DNA of 64,000 nt from Podocnemis expansa (lineage: Eukaryota; Chordata; Testudines; Podocnemididae), in NCBI GenBank assembly GCA_007922195.1, contig ML682067.1, forward strand, positions 7,383,983 to 7,447,982, in the 5' to 3' direction. Below the pieces are notes generated by a model. That model searched no databases. It was not told where the DNA came from and saw nothing but the letters and a program-made list of their open reading frames with translations. How positions within the stretch are numbered: position 1 is the first letter of the stretch; each line of letters starts with the position of its first letter. The position numbers were made by a program, and so were the translations under genes. Below are positions 24,100-36,168 of this stretch, one piece after another.

Positions 24100-24490
24100 G
24101 TGGTGGTGTTTTGTGGGACAGGGTGAAGGAGTGGTGCACGGTGCAGAGAGGCAGATCATAGAACCAGACACAGGGAATTAGAAAAAAAATCTAGCAGAGG
24201 CCTGTAAGAAAGGTGTGGCTCAAAAAGATGGTAGAGAGAGCTTTTGTGTCTGGGCTGAATAGAGGCTTGGAGCTATAAGCTAGTAAACCACTCCTTTTGC
24301 TTTGGTTCCTCCTGAGTGAACTGAAGCATTACTTTGTTCATTCCTTGTAAATAAACAAGACTGCGTCAAAGAAAATACCAGACTCCATTCTCAGTTTTGA
24401 CTTCCCTTGGAAGTGTTCCCAAGAACCAGAACTTTGACTACCTGCAGCCTGCTCCAGTGAAAAAGAGCAACAGTACTGACATCCAGAGAG
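24100..24490 (+). mobile_element. Possible solo LTR
   Basis: The segment has a TATAAG-like box near 24270, an AATAAA signal near 24351 and about 130 bp downstream of it. That order (promoter, polyadenylation signal, short tail) fits the U3-R-U5 layout of an LTR. No TSD or paired LTR is seen, so the call is tentative. Confidence 0.3.
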
Positions 24491-26647
24491 TGTCAGTAGT
24501 TCTGTAGCAGAAGATGGATTATAATGTGGACAAGGGTGTTTGAGGAAATCATTTTAAAAACAATTTTGAACTGTTTCAGGCTAACATATTTTGAAAATGT
24601 GTCCGAACCTTGGCCTTAATGCATGCTACAAAGGGACCAGAAAATTGCTCCAACTATATGGCTAGTTTTACTTGGAAGCAAGCTACTTATATTCAGGGAC
24701 ATGCATAAAGGGAGAGGGGCAAACAAGGACACAGCCCCTCCCCTTCCTTCCAATAATCAGTAGGAGCACAGAACTCTTCTGGGCCTGGGTTAGGGTGGGA
24801 GTTATCAGCTACTCTGGCTGTGTGTGTAACAGCCAGCACCTCTGGCCTTGGTGGCAGGGGAAGAGAACATGCCCTACAAAAGCATTTAGTTTTTCTAGTC
24901 TGGGCATGGCCCTACTTGATATATAGTTAACCACTCTCAATCTGGGGAAAATAAAGGTGTTTTTAAGCCATTTATGTCTTCTTTTCATGTCTTGCATCAA
25001 GCACAGATTGGTTAATGCTGAAGATCAGGCCCACTTTGCCTGGTGAAAGGAAACCAGTGTATTTTAATTTTATTTTTGAAAAGAGATGTCTTGTGTTGAC
25101 ATTAGGAAAGCTGATTGGAGAGTGACACAAGATACTCACATCTTAGAATGATGTCTTCTTTGCTCTTCTCAGCCTCTTCTGCCCAGACAGCTCAGTACTG
25201 CTGTTAGAAACCACACTTGGACTCCAGATGTATGAAACTGCTAACTGAATCAAAGACAAATTTGGTACAACTATTTGATACATCTAGAGAGGAACACAGA
25301 AATATCTGACCTGCAATATGAGGTTAAACGGAGGGGCAGAAAGGTTGTGATTCGCTTCATTTATTTGAAAATGATTTTGATCCTATGGAGAAACTTGGAT
25401 TTATAGAGTTACCTGTGTGGTTTCAGTGCTGTAGGATAGCTGTCCAATGCAGTGGATAAAGCATTTATATGAAATATTGCCAGGAACATGGTAGTGAGTT
25501 CTATCTTGGATGCTTATGCATAATTTCAAATGAGGGTCAGTAGGAGCAACATGGGTACATCTGAGGTCTGCAGACAACCTACTGAAGGGGAAAAAAGTGA
25601 TAAAGAAAACTAGAAAATAGTTAATGAAAAAGAGGCTGCTCACAAAAATGTTAGGGAGACATTTCTAAATAGGTAACTCGTATGTTTCCTTTTTAATATA
25701 CTTTTTTCTAAATCACTTTCTCTTCAAGAGTAAGTTAACCGTCTTCATTCTGATCAAAGAAAGAGTAAATGTTTCTTGATAAACAATTGAATTATACTGC
25801 CATAGAATGCCCTTTGTCATTGCTACCAATGGCTTCTCTGTGTTCATGGATGTGTTGCTTGAGTTGTTGATTATTTTATTTAGCTGCCTAGTCCACATGG
25901 GGTATTTGGTATATACAGAACATTACTTGCACCATATGTAATACGGTCTATCATACAATACACTTTTCCAGGTGGTAGTTGATGAAAATTATTAATTTAA
26001 TATAACTACTCTCAAGGCAAAGAACCAGGTATATAGATTCACATAAGTGTAACTAAAAGCAAAGTAAAAACATTGACTCGGAATCTTTATCTCTTCCAGA
26101 ATATAAGATTTCTATAGATTTACACCAGTGTAACTGAGTGCAGACTTTCCTCTGATATATAGTTTAGATCATGCCCGTCTAGACCATGTCCAAAGGGAGC
26201 TGTTTTACACACATATTTTCCACAAAGAAGGGGTTGGGAAAGTCAGCTGCTTCTGTGGTGCTATCCTCAAGATCCTGCTAATGTCTCTCCATGGGTACAT
26301 CAAAGAACAGTATAAAATAAAAATCTGCATGAATCTGTTTGTATACATTGTCCCTCCACCAGTGGAAAATGTGTTGCATCTTCAGATTTTACTATCTTTT
26401 TTGTGGAATACCAGCTCACCCTTCTGCCTCACCCTTCTCCCCACCCCCATGGCAAGAGGCCTGACACTTATATGTGGGGAGAAATCTTTCACCATTGGGT
26501 GCAACTCTGTAAGTAGCCACTGTTATGGTGGAAATGCTTTCCTATACTGGTAACCAGTACCTTTACCGATTTGTTATTTAGATGTATTAGGATGGTGACA
26601 AAGATGTTGGCATTCCCTCTGTTGCTACAGCTATTGAAGTGGCATGG
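24491..26647. other. Mostly AT-rich DNA, nothing recognised
   Basis: No supported coding sequence or TE terminus is visible. A C-rich patch near 24710-24750 may be TE-derived. Confidence 0.4.
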
Positions 26648-27430
26648 GCAGGGCTGGTGCTAGGGTTTCTGGCGCCTCCTTGCAATCTATAAATCGGCGC
26701 CCTCCTCCCTCATTAGTATTAATCAGTTTGTTATTATAATAAGAAAATTGCAGTGAAGGGGTGAATGCATATTTATTTGAAATAAAAATATGTACTGAGC
26801 AGTAAATACTTATATGAACATCAAAAAAATCAATTTTTTAGTTATTTAATTAAAAAGGAAAGGTTTTACAAACGGTTACAATAGTACTTTTCGTGCTTTC
26901 ATGTTTACAAAATTTGCAATTAATTTCTTGATGTCTAACTGGGCACATATATCACTCTCAATAGCAACCATGGCAAGGCTTACAAGCCTTTCTTGAGAAA
27001 TACTTGATCACAAGTAATTTTTTATTATTTTTATCATGAAAATGATCGCTCGCCACCTGCCACGCTGACAGGAATTGTCAGCAATATTCTTAGGGCAATG
27101 CTCAAGTTTGGAAATGAGAGTTAGTTGATTGAATAAATTTGAGAGTTGCATGAGGATTATGGAATTGGTTTAATTCGGACTTTAACAGATCTTTAAAGGC
27201 GCATAGCTCATCATATAGTTTGATTGCATTGATGTCCTTATTATCACCGACTGATAAACAAAGTTGCAAATCATTGCGGTGCTGTTGGAGCTTTTCGTGG
27301 TCGGTTTTGGCAAGTTTATGTTATATAAAAATTTGAATTGATTGTTGTGTTGTTTTAACTGTCCAAATCTTTCATTGAGGGAAGTCATTGCAACATCCAA
27401 AATTGTAAAGAAGCAGCAGCAAGTTATACC
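26648..27430 (-). pseudogene. hAT transposase C-terminal fragment with its 3' terminus
   Basis: On the minus strand, the frame starting at 27400 contains DVAMTSLNERFGQLKQHN and FKFLYNI. Further downstream, in another frame, come SQERLVSLAMVAIESD and DIKKLIANFVNMKARK. The second pair fits the conserved hAT dimerisation tail (S-x-E-R-L...AI-x...F...KARK) of transposases related to ZMYM1-like genes. The tail is followed on that strand by the terminus CGCCAGAAACCCTAGCACCA and then GCCCTG, a typical hAT end. The N-terminal half, the zinc finger and the catalytic acidic residues are missing or unrecognisable, and frameshifts are present. It is a dead copy. Confidence 0.7.
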
Positions 27431-27530
27431 AAATGAGTACCTGAGATCTTTTCAGGGGTGAAAAGGCAATATGCTGCATTTATCACAAATAAAAACAAAA
27501 TGATATCTAACTTATACCTATGCCACCTCA

Positions 27531-27545
27531 CACACACACACATCC
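27531..27545. repeat. Short (CA)n run
   Basis: About seven CA units on the right-hand side of the transposase fragment. Confidence 0.8.
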
Positions 27546-27823
27546 ATGCACCCAAGCATACCAGACAATGTTCTGCGGTCTGTGTTATTACCAGTCCTGA
27601 TGGTGCTGTTGCTGGAATCTGTGCTAGTGTCTGTTGCTGGGGTTGTGGAAGCTGCCTGGCCAGGGAAGCTGGACACGAGGAAGAGCAGAGTCTTTGTCAG
27701 GCATGAACCAACACTCATTTCTTCCAGGTGGTGTGCAGAACACTTTCCCCCTTTAGCGTTTGGATCTCACCCAGTCTTTATAGCATTGTCATGCCAGTCC
27801 AGGTGCTCTGTTGGACCATTAGT

Positions 27824-29011
27824 CAGTGGCAGCTTTTAGGGTAGGCAAAGCAGGCAGCCATCTAGGGCCCCAAGCAATAGAGGACCTGTCTTCAATTTGG
27901 TGGACAGAAATGAAAATATAGAAAAATATAGAAATTGTTCCCATCTAGCAGAGATAATAGGGCTAGAAGCCTAAGCACTTTTCACTCTTGGTTCATCAAG
28001 GCAAGCTATCATTAGGATCTGTGCTTCATCTGAATTGCACATTTCACCATTATCTGCCCATCACCTTCACACTGACATGGTAAAAAAGCAGGAGCAAGCA
28101 TTAGACAGCACAAAAGCAGGAACATTTCCAGTGGCCTCAGCTTTTAATTCCTCAGTGTGGCCATTTATTCTGCCATTTTTTAATTTTGTAAAATATTGCC
28201 TTTTCCTTTTCTTTTTTACCTGTTCTTTTGCCTTTTCCTTTGACTTTGTGACAATTTTTACTTTGGCTTTGTTTAGCTCAGGTTACCAGGTTGGGCCATA
28301 TAGGCTGCTATATCTAAATACAGTGCTTCCCTTAGGCAATCATTACACCTGTGTGTGATGTCTGTGCTGTATGTCTTTCTTTTGGAAAGTAATTTTTTAG
28401 CTTCTTCTCTACTTACTATTTAATATTTCTGAGAGGGCCAAAGTCATATAAACTTGAGTACTTCAGAGAATTTCATTGAAATTTGGTGTTTTTCATTTAT
28501 AGCTTCACACTAGAAACCTTCTTTTCACTTATTTTTATTTATTATAATTATTTGTAATTATGGCTAGTGCATATAAACCCAAGCTATATGAAGAAATTGT
28601 ATAATTTGACTGCCAAAATTTTAAATGTGGTATTTTAGTTATATTTGAGCCATAACTAATGTTACCACTTTTAATTTATTAATTAATGCTCACATCTTTT
28701 TTTAAAAAAATTAAAATGTTCACTTTAACTTTATAGTTCAGCATTAGCTCATTTATCTTAAGTGAAAGATGATCAACTTACAAGCTTCATGATGGGAAGA
28801 TCTTTAAAAATATTGTACCCAAGAATAATCTAGGCATTCCAGAGGGATAGTCATGTTAATTTGGTTCAGCAAACAAACAAGGGTCTTGGGGGGGGGGGCA
28901 GTATGGGATAGTTAGAGGTGCAGGGGTGGACTGGGGCCACAGGGAAGGTAGCAGTGGGGGCCCCACATTGGGCCTTCACCTAGGGCCCCTAGTTGCCTGA
29001 GGCCGCCTCTG
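27824..29011. mobile_element. 1.2-kb non-autonomous hAT
   Basis: The left end CAGTGGCAGCTTTTAGGG and the right end GAGGCCGCCTCTG form imperfect TIRs. Subterminal TCTAGGGCCCCAAG and CCTAGGGCCCCTAG are also related. CCATTAGT (27816-27823) and CCGTTAGT (29012-29019) give a 7-of-8 TSD. The interior is AT-rich without a coding frame and carries a palindromic-repeat fragment at 28838-28892. Confidence 0.72.
28838..28892 (+). repeat. Truncated palindromic repeat fragment
   Basis: CCAGAGGGATAGTCATGTTA followed by CAGCAAACAAACAAGGGTCTTG matches only the asymmetric end and the start of the first arm of the palindromic family. The rest is absent. Confidence 0.6.
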
Positions 29012-29828
29012 CCGTTAGTTGTGGACCTGACCTCTAGCTTGTTTTCTTGATTAGCTCTATTCTTTTGCTTCTGGGGTAGATCCTTCATTCCTTTGCTTTT
29101 AGGGGTGTATTCACATTCTCCAGCGATTGAGATGGGCTTCTCACTTCATCTGGATGAGCTAGCAGCATGGAGCTATTCACACATAGTTCATCAGAACAAG
29201 CTGGCAGCTTGGGGCTGGTTCACACACACATCTGCCCTCCATTCACACCTTATACCTATTCATTCCTACACAACATGGAATATATTGGTATGCAGTTTCT
29301 ACATTTACAATATGGAGTATGGCATGTTACAGAGATTGGGGGAAAAGTGGCATTATACCCAGAGCTTAAAGATAGATAGGGCAAGTGCTGTTTCTCCTGC
29401 AGTCTAAGTGAAACCCCCAAGGGCAGTGGTTTGAGTCTGGTGCTCCCCATTACCCCAACCTGTATGGACATGTGCTGTGTAGTTTTAATCCCATGGAATC
29501 TGAAACAGTCTTTGAGGCTACTGCTCTGCTCAAGAGATGTGGCTAAGAGCAGGGAATGTATCATCCATCAAACTGGGCCCTTGCTGTCAATAGGTATGAG
29601 TGACAGTGTGTGCCATCCACTTCCCAAAGCATACTGAAAAGAGAGCAGAGAGGACTTTTCTCTGTGTCCTTTTCTAATCTCAAGAGTCCATGGACAAGAA
29701 ATACACACATGCCTTCAATTTTCTACACAGCTCTGCTTTTCTTTACTTCTGCTGCTGTAACTGTGATGCTTTATGGGCCCAGCTTGAACCAAAAGCGAAT
29801 GAGGAAACATTTTCTTTTGTCAAATTCC
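29012..29828. other. Unrecognised DNA
   Basis: Overlapping frames around 29090-29640 have no domain signature. No TE end is seen. Confidence 0.4.
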
Positions 29829-30040
29829 AAAGGAGCAGCCATGTTAGTCTAGTAAAGCAAGGAGTCTCGTGGCACTTAAAGACTAACAGATTTATTTATT
29901 GCATGAGCTTTCTGATTTGCTGTTGCAATATGACCTGATCCCATGTCTTACACTCCCCTGCATTTATTTTCATCCCATTCTGTAAATTCCCCTATCTTCA
30001 AAGCATCTGTTGAACTAGGATTTTCTCCTACTCAAACAGC
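29829..30040 (+). repeat. Palindromic repeat, partly decayed copy
   Basis: It begins CCAAAGGAGCAGCCATGTTA, then GGCACTTAAAGACTAACAGA and TTTATTGCATGAGCTTTC. The inner part TTCAAAGCATCTGTTGAACT matches the copy at 51579. The distal arm breaks down near 30040 and no TSD is visible. Confidence 0.65.
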
Positions 30041-30049
30041 TCTGGTTTG

Positions 30050-30165
30050 GCTCTTGGCTCATGAATATTCATGAGTTCATTTGGAATCATATGGTGGTGT
30101 GCCTCTAATTAATTAAAGGTAGCAAGGTGTGCCACAACAGAGAAAATGTTGGGAACCATTGGACT
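30050..30165. mobile_element. hAT right-end fragment
   Basis: The sequence ends AGGTGTGCCACAACAGAG...TGTTGGGAACCATTG, matching the terminus of the CAGTGGTTCCCAAC family at 2347-2939. The other end is not recognisable. Confidence 0.5.
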
Positions 30166-31904
30166 AAACAGAGCAGCAATCTGCTTCTAAGGTGTCTCTT
30201 TAAAGATCCTCATGTAGTAAAACTAAGTCAGTTTAATTCAAAGAAAGTCTGTGCTGATCTTTAGGGGATTTGAAGTGCAATACTAGAAGCATCAAATCTC
30301 CCCTGCTTCATTTACAAGTGAATCACCCCAGATCACCCCTTCCCCTGCCTCATTAACAAGAGAGTACAAATCAATAGGTCTGAGAGTCTCCCTCAAGCAA
30401 AAACAAGCAAGGAGTCTTGTGGCATGTAACATCAGCACACTATATGCATTGCAAGGGGACACCCCTCCCATGTCTGCACCTCCCTGCAATGCTGACCTTG
30501 CTTACCATCTTCCACTGGCCCTGGGCATGGGTAGTAGTGCAATCGAGGGAGAATTCTCCAAAAGTACCATTGTAGATGCAACCTGTTTGGATGATACCAA
30601 ATACAGTGATTCATGATATCAACCAAACAGGATATAAAATTACATGACCATGCCAAAACAAGAGAGACAAGGGATACCTTTTAAAATATATATACTAAAA
30701 AGCACTAAATCTCATGACACAAATTGCAACAATGGACTCACTTAAGCACTCATTTGATCTAAGAGAGAATTTACCTCATCCTAATCAAATTAGGACTGCT
30801 CCTAACACTACACGGGCACATGGAAAAGCTATATATATTTCCAACCAGAGCTCCTAGTGTCATATAAAAACATCTTTATTCCAAATAGTTCTGTTTTATT
30901 TTGGACTTAACACATACAAAAAAATGGAGGTGAAAATACACAGGTGGAGCAAAGCCAAATTTAAAATACACAAAGGAAAATGCCAGAAAAAAAATGTCTC
31001 CAGTCACTCTCATATATGTAGATTTAGAAATCTGGAAAGTGAAACTACTTATGGAAATTTAAACAACTGGACAACTTGGGCAATATAAATCCTTAGAGAT
31101 TACTGCATAGGGAAAGGTATTTCCACATCCTTACAAGATCAGAAATTGCTCCTTTATTAAACAAGTTCAAATTACATCTAAGCATTTTCGAACTTAAACA
31201 ATTGTTCCGAAGCATGATGTTTTTCAGAGAGAAAGACAACTGGCAGTGTGCTGTGCCAGAGTAACTTGTTTTCAAATAAAGGAAACAAAGCAAACAAAAT
31301 CAAAATAAAATATCCACGAAAGCATAGGCTGCATCAACTATCCCTAACAAAATGGCAGGCTAAGAAATTTAAAGGTGCTTTAGAAATTTAAAGGTGCACT
31401 TCTTAGAAATTGAAACCATAACAGTTACATATTGGAGTTCCATGTACCACATGTGTGTCTGCCAGTTTACTTCGGTGTTACAAAATGCTTATACTCACTG
31501 TTTGGATGACAGATAAAAAATAAACCATGTAGTTCACCATACTTGGGGCATCTCCCAACCCACTCATGAGAGTACTTTCTATCTCAGAAAGAGATGGGCA
31601 AGGGATGCCTTAGAAATACATGCTTATAAAAGGCATAATATTTTGCTTATCACACTTGAAACAGTGGTAAAGGCATTATCCAATAATGATTTATTCAGGG
31701 GGAGGGGGAAAAGGAAAGGGTTCCCAACCTACTTTTGAAAACAATATAAATTATGAGGGCCAAATCCTCATTTCTTGCATATCCAATTTGTAATTATTCC
31801 AGATGGTCTCTTTTCTCTTTTACTAATCAAAAAGTTAATTGGCAGAATCATGGGTGAGAGCCCTAAGTTGCTCTTATTGTTTTCAAGACTTTGTGTGTGA
31901 AGTG
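30166..31904. other. AT-rich DNA, mostly unrecognised
   Basis: A short palindromic-repeat fragment (AGCAAGGAGTCTTGTGGCA) lies near 30405-30425. Otherwise nothing is recognised. Confidence 0.45.
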
Positions 31905-32154
31905 GGTGGGTTACTGATGTAACCATCCTTCTTAAAGATGGGCTGCTCACATTCAGTTACAGGCGTGCCACAGTGCACGGTATATGTGCCACAGTGCACA
32001 GTAGCTCGGAAAGTCTTTAGCCTTAGCCTGTCAGGTCAGGGCATGTGGCCAACGCCCTCTCCGTGCCATGAACACGGCTATATAGGTGATCGTAACCTTT
32101 ACCCTCCCAATCCCTTCTTTTCACCAACTCCAGTTAGCGGAGATGGTGGGAGGG

Positions 32155-32253
32155 AACTGAATGTATGTGAGCAGCCCATCTCAAAGAAAGGCGGTTACAT
32201 CAGTAACCCACCATTCTTCTTTGAGCACTGCTCACATCATTCAGTTACAGGTG
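32155..32253. repeat. DIRS internal complementary region, element 1
   Basis: The first part (GTGAGCAGCCCATCTCAAAG to CAGTAACCCACC) is the reverse complement of the extreme left terminus at 31905-31960. The part after the junction (CATTCTTCTTTGAGCACTGC to CAGTTACAGGTG) is the reverse complement of the extreme right terminus at 38311-38350. In the accepted DIRS model this fused complement splints both ends during formation of the circular intermediate. Confidence 0.88.
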
Positions 32254-32334
32254 ACTGCTAGACATACCCAACGATGGTGGGAGGAGTTACAGCTTACCCA
32301 CACCAAGTACGGCTCTGCCCAACACAGCATCCTC

Positions 32335-33180
32335 TCTAGCCTGTTGGACAATAGCGTAGTGCATTGTGAAAGTATGCACTGAGGACTATGTAGCTGCCCT
32401 GCAGATCTCCTGGAGTGGGAACTGGGCAAGGAAGGCCGTTGACGAAGCCTGGGCCCTGGTTGAATAAGCCCTGACATTCCCTGGGAGGGCCATATTCGAC
32501 CTGTAGCAGTCTTTAATGCAGTTCACAATCCAGTTGGAGATGCACTGTGACGACACTGGAAGTCCTCTTTTATGTTCTGTGACCACCATGAACAATTGGG
32601 AGATTCTGCAGAATGGACATGTGCCCTTGATATATGTTAAGAGTGCCCTTTTGACGTCCAGGGTGTGCCACTTCCTCTGGTTCTCAGTAACCTAAGGGTC
32701 TGGAAAGAACACTGGCAGGCAAATGTCATGATTAAGGGGAAATGGAGAGACCACCTTAGGAAGGAAGGATGGATGTGGGTGGGGCATCACCTTATCATGG
32801 AAGAACCCTTGGGGGTTCTGAGGAAAGGGCCTTCAGTTCGGATACCCTTCTGGCCAAGGTAATTGCTACCAACAAGACCACCTTCCATGCAAGCACCAGC
32901 AGAGTGCATGAGTCCAAAGGTCCATAAGGGGGCTCCATTAGGCTATGGAGCACCACATTAAGGTTCCATTGTGGAACAGATTCACAGGGTTGTGGGAGAA
33001 ATCTGTTGGAGGTAGGGTGGGAGAAAATAGGAACTCCCTCCACCTTGTCATGGAATGCTGAAATCACTGCCAGATGGACTCTCAGTGAGGAAAGAGAGAG
33101 GCCCTTCTCCCTGAGGTCTAGCAGGTAGTCAAGGATTAAGTGTATAGGGGGCTGATATAGGCATAGCCGCTTTACCTATT
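32335..33180 (-). pseudogene. DIRS tyrosine recombinase, broken
   Basis: This recombinase would integrate the circular DNA intermediate. On the minus strand the frame starting at 33067 reads PQWNLNVVLHSLMEPPYGPL and then LLVAITLARRVSELKALS, the region of the first catalytic arginine (ARRVSEL). A second frame from 32595 reads ISNWIVNCIKDCYRS, then GNVRAYSTRAQASS and LQEICRAAT. The H-x-x-R motif is expected as AHSTR; here it reads AYSTR, so the histidine is replaced. After AAT a TAG stop replaces the expected tryptophan codon. Beyond it SSVHTFTMHYAI continues in frame and holds the probable nucleophile tyrosine. With at least one frameshift, a stop and a catalytic change, it is inactive. Confidence 0.8.
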
Positions 33181-33289
33181 GCCCAGCGGGAAAAACATTT
33201 CTATTTGGCTGTATAAGTGGCCCTAGTGGAGGGTCTCCTACTACCGATTAGTACCCTCTTGATTAGTACCTATCTGAGCACACTCTTTC

Positions 33290-34830
33290 CTGCTCACTTA
33301 TCCATGGAGTCTCCAGGCCATCAGGTACAGGAGACCTGGGTTTGGGTGCTGCAGGTGCCCCAAATTCTGTGTCAGGAGGTCCACCCAAAGGGGAAGGCAG
33401 AGTGGTGCATCTGTGGACAGATCTTGTAGAACTGAGTCCCAGTGTTGTCTGGGCCAGTCTAGAGCTATTAAAATCATGTTTGCTATGTCCCTCCTTACCT
33501 TCAGGAGGACCCTGTACATCAGTGGGATTGGTGGGAAGGTATACAACAGGGGTCCTGAATAATGGAGCAGGAAGGCATCCATGAGCGAACCCTCCTCCTG
33601 GCCCCTGAGAGAGCAGAAGCAACAACATTTGTGGTTCTATCATGTCATGAATAGGTCCACTTGGGGCGTTCCCACCTGTTGACTAGGTGAGATACCACTG
33701 TGTCGTGAAGGGACCATTCATGGTGGGTTAGAGGTTGTGAAGGCTGTTTTCCCACTCTTGCACTTTGAGTGCAGAAGGTGGGGGCCTGCAACAGACCTGA
33801 AAAGCCACTGGCCTTAGAGCCTGGTCTTAAAACTCTCCAAGGCCTCCAATTCCTGGCCTTGGAATGGTATCGCTGCCACCACCCAAATGCAAAAAACCTT
33901 TTGAAAACCCAGGAAGGCGCACTTGGGAATTCCTTCCTGTGAGGTACTTGCAATCACTTTTATTCCTCCCTCAGGAAAGTGCCTGAACCCCAGCTGCAAT
34001 ATGAGCTGGAACTGGAACAGATTCCCCTTTAGTAGCTGGCTGTGCAGTCTGAGACACATGCACACAAACCTCTTGCTTTTCAGGACACAGAACCAGAGCT
34101 TACTTAAACGGTAAATTCTTTAGTTAAGAAGAACAGATAAGAAACACAGAGAGTTGATTCCCTGGAATTTAACTTAGGTAGTTAAAGGGTAGTGGGAGGG
34201 AGTACATGTGCTCAGCACAGAGAAATCCAAAAAGAAGCAAAAACAAAGAAAATACCCTGACTGCGTCTAAGTAAACATTCCCTGTTCTACTCACGCGTGG
34301 TCAGTAACAAACTTAGCTTATCATTGATAATGATGTCGCTGGATCCTTCCTCAGGCCCCTCTGGCTTCTTCCTGATCCTCCCAGGAGCATTGCTGCACCC
34401 AAACAGGAACAGGAAAGGATGCTGCTCCAATTCAAAAACCTGTGCTTTGTTCCTATTGGCTGTCCTGGGACTCACTGACCAGAGTGTTAACCCCTTTGCC
34501 CCCAAGGGTTACTACAGAGGAGTTCTGCTGAATGAGTCCGCTAGCCTGTTGTCCATCCCAGGCAGGTGCGCCACCACCGGGGTGAAATTGTACCTCAGGG
34601 CTAATTCCCAGAGTCTGGTTGCCTCCAAGCAGAGAACTGGGGAATGGACACCCTCCCTGCTGGTTCGTGTAGAACATGGCCGTGGTGTTGTCCATTAGGA
34701 TCTGAACTGTTTTGCCTTTTATCTTGTCCAGAAAGATCCTGCAGATGAGTGTGATAACCCACAGTTCCTTCACATTTATGTGAAGGGCTGTGTCCCTGGA
34801 GGACCAGTGTTCTTGGGTGGAAAGTCTCCT
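33290..34830 (-). pseudogene. DIRS RNase H region, interrupted and frameshifted
   Basis: The region continues the RT frame after IIDASDLGWGAHI, which holds the first RNase H aspartate. A shifted frame from 34773 reads KELWVITLICRIFLDKIKG, then ILMDNTTAMFYTNQQGG, giving the glutamate and the second aspartate of the fold. After the LTR-like insertion (33735-34516) the gene resumes with HHEWSLHDTVVSHLVNRW near 33725, then FLLHYSGPLLYTFPPIPLMY and, near 33310, LYLMAWRLHG, a common end of DIRS RT/RNase H proteins. Multiple frameshifts are present. Confidence 0.75.
33735..34516 (-). mobile_element. Solo-LTR-like insertion in the DIRS RNase H region
   Basis: The DIRS coding sequence stops near 34517 and resumes near 33734. 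The inserted about 780 bp read TGTAGTAACCC... to ...CTTCACAA on the minus strand, so they begin TG and end close to CA. GAGG occurs on both sides (33731-33734 and 34517-34520), fitting a 4-bp TSD. An AATAAA signal lies near 33958-33963 on the minus strand, leaving about 220 bp downstream as R/U5. No internal retroviral genes are present. Confidence 0.6.
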
Positions 34831-35904
34831 TTATATGTGGGCTCCCCACCCTAAGTCTGAGGCATCAATGATCGGGGTCACCACAGGGTCTGCTACCTCG
34901 AAGGGGATTCCTCCCATGGCAAAGAGGGGATCCCTCCAGATTTCTAGTGTTCCCAGGATGTCACAATGGACTGACAGTACCTTGCACATAGGGTGTCTCT
35001 GTGGATGGAACAATGTGAACAACCAGATCTGGAATGGTCTCATTCTCAGGCGGGCCATCTTTATCACTGAAGCGGAGGCTGCCATGTGTCCAAGGAGCTG
35101 GAGACAGCATTGGGCCATGGCTACCTGGGAGTCCTGAAGCTTCACAATGATGGTGCAAATGGACCAAAATCTTGAGGGTGGCAGGAAAGCCCTCCCTATT
35201 TTGGAGTCTAGGAGAGCTCCTATGAACTTTATGTCCTGGGATGGGGAAAGTTTTGACTTTTCTCGATTTGTGCAAAGGCCCAGGTACTTGCACAGCCAAC
35301 TCACTACTTTGATGCTGTGTTTGACCTGGGCTTTTGACCTCCCTTTTATTAGCCAGTTGTCTAGATAGGGGTATATCCTTATGCCCTGCCTGCACAGGTG
35401 TGCAGTGACTACCACCATGCACTTTGTGAACACCTTGGGGGCCAAGGAGAGCCCGGAAAGGAGTGATGTGAACTGGAAATGCCTTCCCCCCACTGTGAAC
35501 CTTAGAAACCTTCTGTGGCAGGGGAGTTTTGCTATGTGAAAGTAAGCATCTTTTAGATCAAAGGCTGCAAACCAATCCCCATAATCCAGAGATGGGATGA
35601 TCTGTGATAGGGAAGCCATATGGAATTTTATTTTCCTTATATGCTTGTTTAGAGCTCTGAGGTCTAGGATGGGTCTCAGATCTCCATTTGGCTTGGGAAC
35701 TAGAAAGTAGTGAGAGTAAAACCCCTTTCTCTGCTCTGATCTTGGGACCCTCTCTATGGCCTCGAGGGAGAAGAGTTTCTTGCACTCTCTCTCAAGCATC
35801 AGGGCTAGTTCCAGGCTCCTGAGATTTGAGGGAGGGAGCGGTTTTCTGTCCCGAGGTGTGGACCAGAATTGTAAGAGATATCCCTTCACAACCGTGTCCA
35901 GCAC
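34831..35904 (-). pseudogene. DIRS reverse transcriptase (357-codon open frame)
   Basis: The longest open frame in the window. It copies the element's RNA in an autonomous DIRS. Visible RT motifs in order are FYSHYFLVPKPNGDLRPILD (fingers, residues about 62-81), WFAAFDLKDAYFHIAKLP (motif A with its aspartate, about 110-127), LPSGLS-like SLLSGLSLAPKVFTK (motif B, about 145-160), PYLDNWLIKG (motif C, about 177-186) and NREKSKLSPSQDIKFIGALLD (motifs D and E, about 212-232). Motif C in active members is YLDD; here it reads YLDN, so a catalytic aspartate is lost. The frame ends with IIDASDLGWGAHI, the start of RNase H. It stayed open although the neighbouring genes are broken. Confidence 0.88.
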
Positions 35905-36168
35905 CCATCAGTCAGTTGTGATGTTGGCCCGGTGGTGAGAGTACTGGGCCAAGCAGCTGGCAAAGGTTAGGGTCAAGGCTGTGGTCCCACTGCCCTTGGG
36001 CTGACCGTCAAAAGCACTGTTTTTGTCCTACTGAAAGTGTGGTACCTTTCCCCTGAGGACTGGCCTGGGAGGCCTGGGATTTTTGACCCCTACCTGGGTG
36101 AGTCTTATCCCTATACAGACCCCCCCATATTGGCGCTGTGGGTACTGGTAGGAGCCAGAATGGGAGCC

